Assembly (NCBI GenBank): GCA_030643125.1
Contig: DAOWML010000126.1
Location: 1 to 6,953 of the forward strand
Direction: 5' to 3'
DNA: 6,953 nt
Source: Bacteroidales bacterium
Lineage (GTDB): Bacteria; Bacteroidota; Bacteroidia; Bacteroidales; UBA12077
A model generated the notes under the pieces. It did no database searches, had not been told where the DNA came from, and saw nothing but the letters and a program-made list of their open reading frames with translations. The translations under genes were made by a program, and so were the position numbers. Below, one piece after another: positions 6,823 to 6,953 of this stretch (its first letter is position 1; each line of letters starts with the position of its first letter).

Positions 6823-6953
6823 TGGAGCTGGCGGGAATCGAACCCGCGTCCGAATAAGAAATCCAAATGCGTTCTACATGTTTATCTCTTTATTGATTTT
6901 TGAGAATAGTCTGACAAAGAGCAGTCTAACTAAACCTTAGCTTCTTAAATTTC
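6823..6953 (-). ncRNA. ssrA: tmRNA (ssrA), 3' portion, cut by window edge
   Basis: tmRNA rescues stalled ribosomes by acting first as an alanyl-tRNA and then as a short mRNA encoding a degradation tag. On the minus strand the diagnostic 3' end is present: GGAC, T stem GCGGG (6847-6843), loop TTCGATT, CCCGC (6835-6831), acceptor strand CAGCTCC (6830-6824) and discriminator A (6823). This closely matches the conserved tmRNA 3' end, including E. coli ssrA (GGACGCGGG...CCCGCCAGCTCCACCA). Upstream lie the CATGTAGAACGC segment of the tRNA-like helix region and sequence that should form the last pseudoknot. The genome reads CTA, not CCA, after the discriminator, so CCA must be added after transcription. 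About 131 nt are visible of an RNA usually 350-400 nt long. The tag reading frame and the 5' half lie outside the window. Confidence 0.93.

Noticed and set aside
6335..6823. Mobile element integrated at ssrA
   Set aside because: No integrase gene and no second copy of the ssrA 3' sequence is present in the window.
6823..6852. Ordinary tRNA gene
   Set aside because: The T arm and acceptor strand look tRNA-like, but upstream there is no anticodon arm or D arm at tRNA distance, and the sequence matches the conserved tmRNA 3' end instead.
6639..6866. Minus-strand open frame of 75 codons at the ssrA 3' end
   Set aside because: It starts inside the tRNA-like domain of tmRNA and runs through the terminator hairpin. 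RGFDSRQLH-type peptides commonly arise from translating tRNA T-arms.

Overview
The window is AT-rich (roughly 30 % G+C by eye). Every gene I can support lies on the minus strand, so the biological reading order runs from high to low coordinates. It looks like a chromosomal segment of a Bacteroidota-type bacterium. The grounds are low G+C, several genes without a Shine-Dalgarno, a possible TAnnTTTG-type -7 promoter box, a tmRNA 3' end that fits that group, and intergenic pieces resembling the 'ATCCCGAACTTGT' / 'CATTCCGAGC' dispersed repeats I associate with those genomes. The assignment is inference; no lineage marker in the window settles it.

Layout in transcription order. (1) 6953-6823: the 3' part of a tmRNA gene (ssrA), cut by the window edge, followed by a perfect 12-bp hairpin (6771-6806) as its probable terminator. 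(2) 6770-6335: AT-rich spacer with no gene seen. (3) 6334-4241: a cytoplasmic histidine kinase with four PAS domains and a NarX/DegS-type HisKA_3 core, followed 51 nt later by a NarL/LuxR-family response regulator (4189-3530). The two form a probable two-component pair. (4) 3529-3276: a 254-nt spacer carrying a decayed REP-like repeat, an 11-bp hairpin touching the regulator's stop codon, and a possible promoter. (5) 3275-1: a tightly packed chemosensory operon. It holds a stand-alone NarL-type receiver, a CheY-type receiver 2 nt later, CheA, and CheW, which overlaps cheA by 4 nt and runs off the window.

How the genes could work together. CheA and CheW would form the core of a chemoreceptor array, with phosphate passing from His45 of CheA to Asp53 of one or both small receivers. 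The PAS kinase and LuxR regulator would be a separate cytosolic sensor and transcription switch. The most interesting point is that the first receiver of the che operon resembles the receiver of the adjacent LuxR regulator more than it resembles a classical CheY, and it lacks a DNA-binding domain. This suggests a duplicated and truncated receiver that could link the two systems. Otherwise the genes belong to well-known families, and I see no convincing evidence of a wholly new system.
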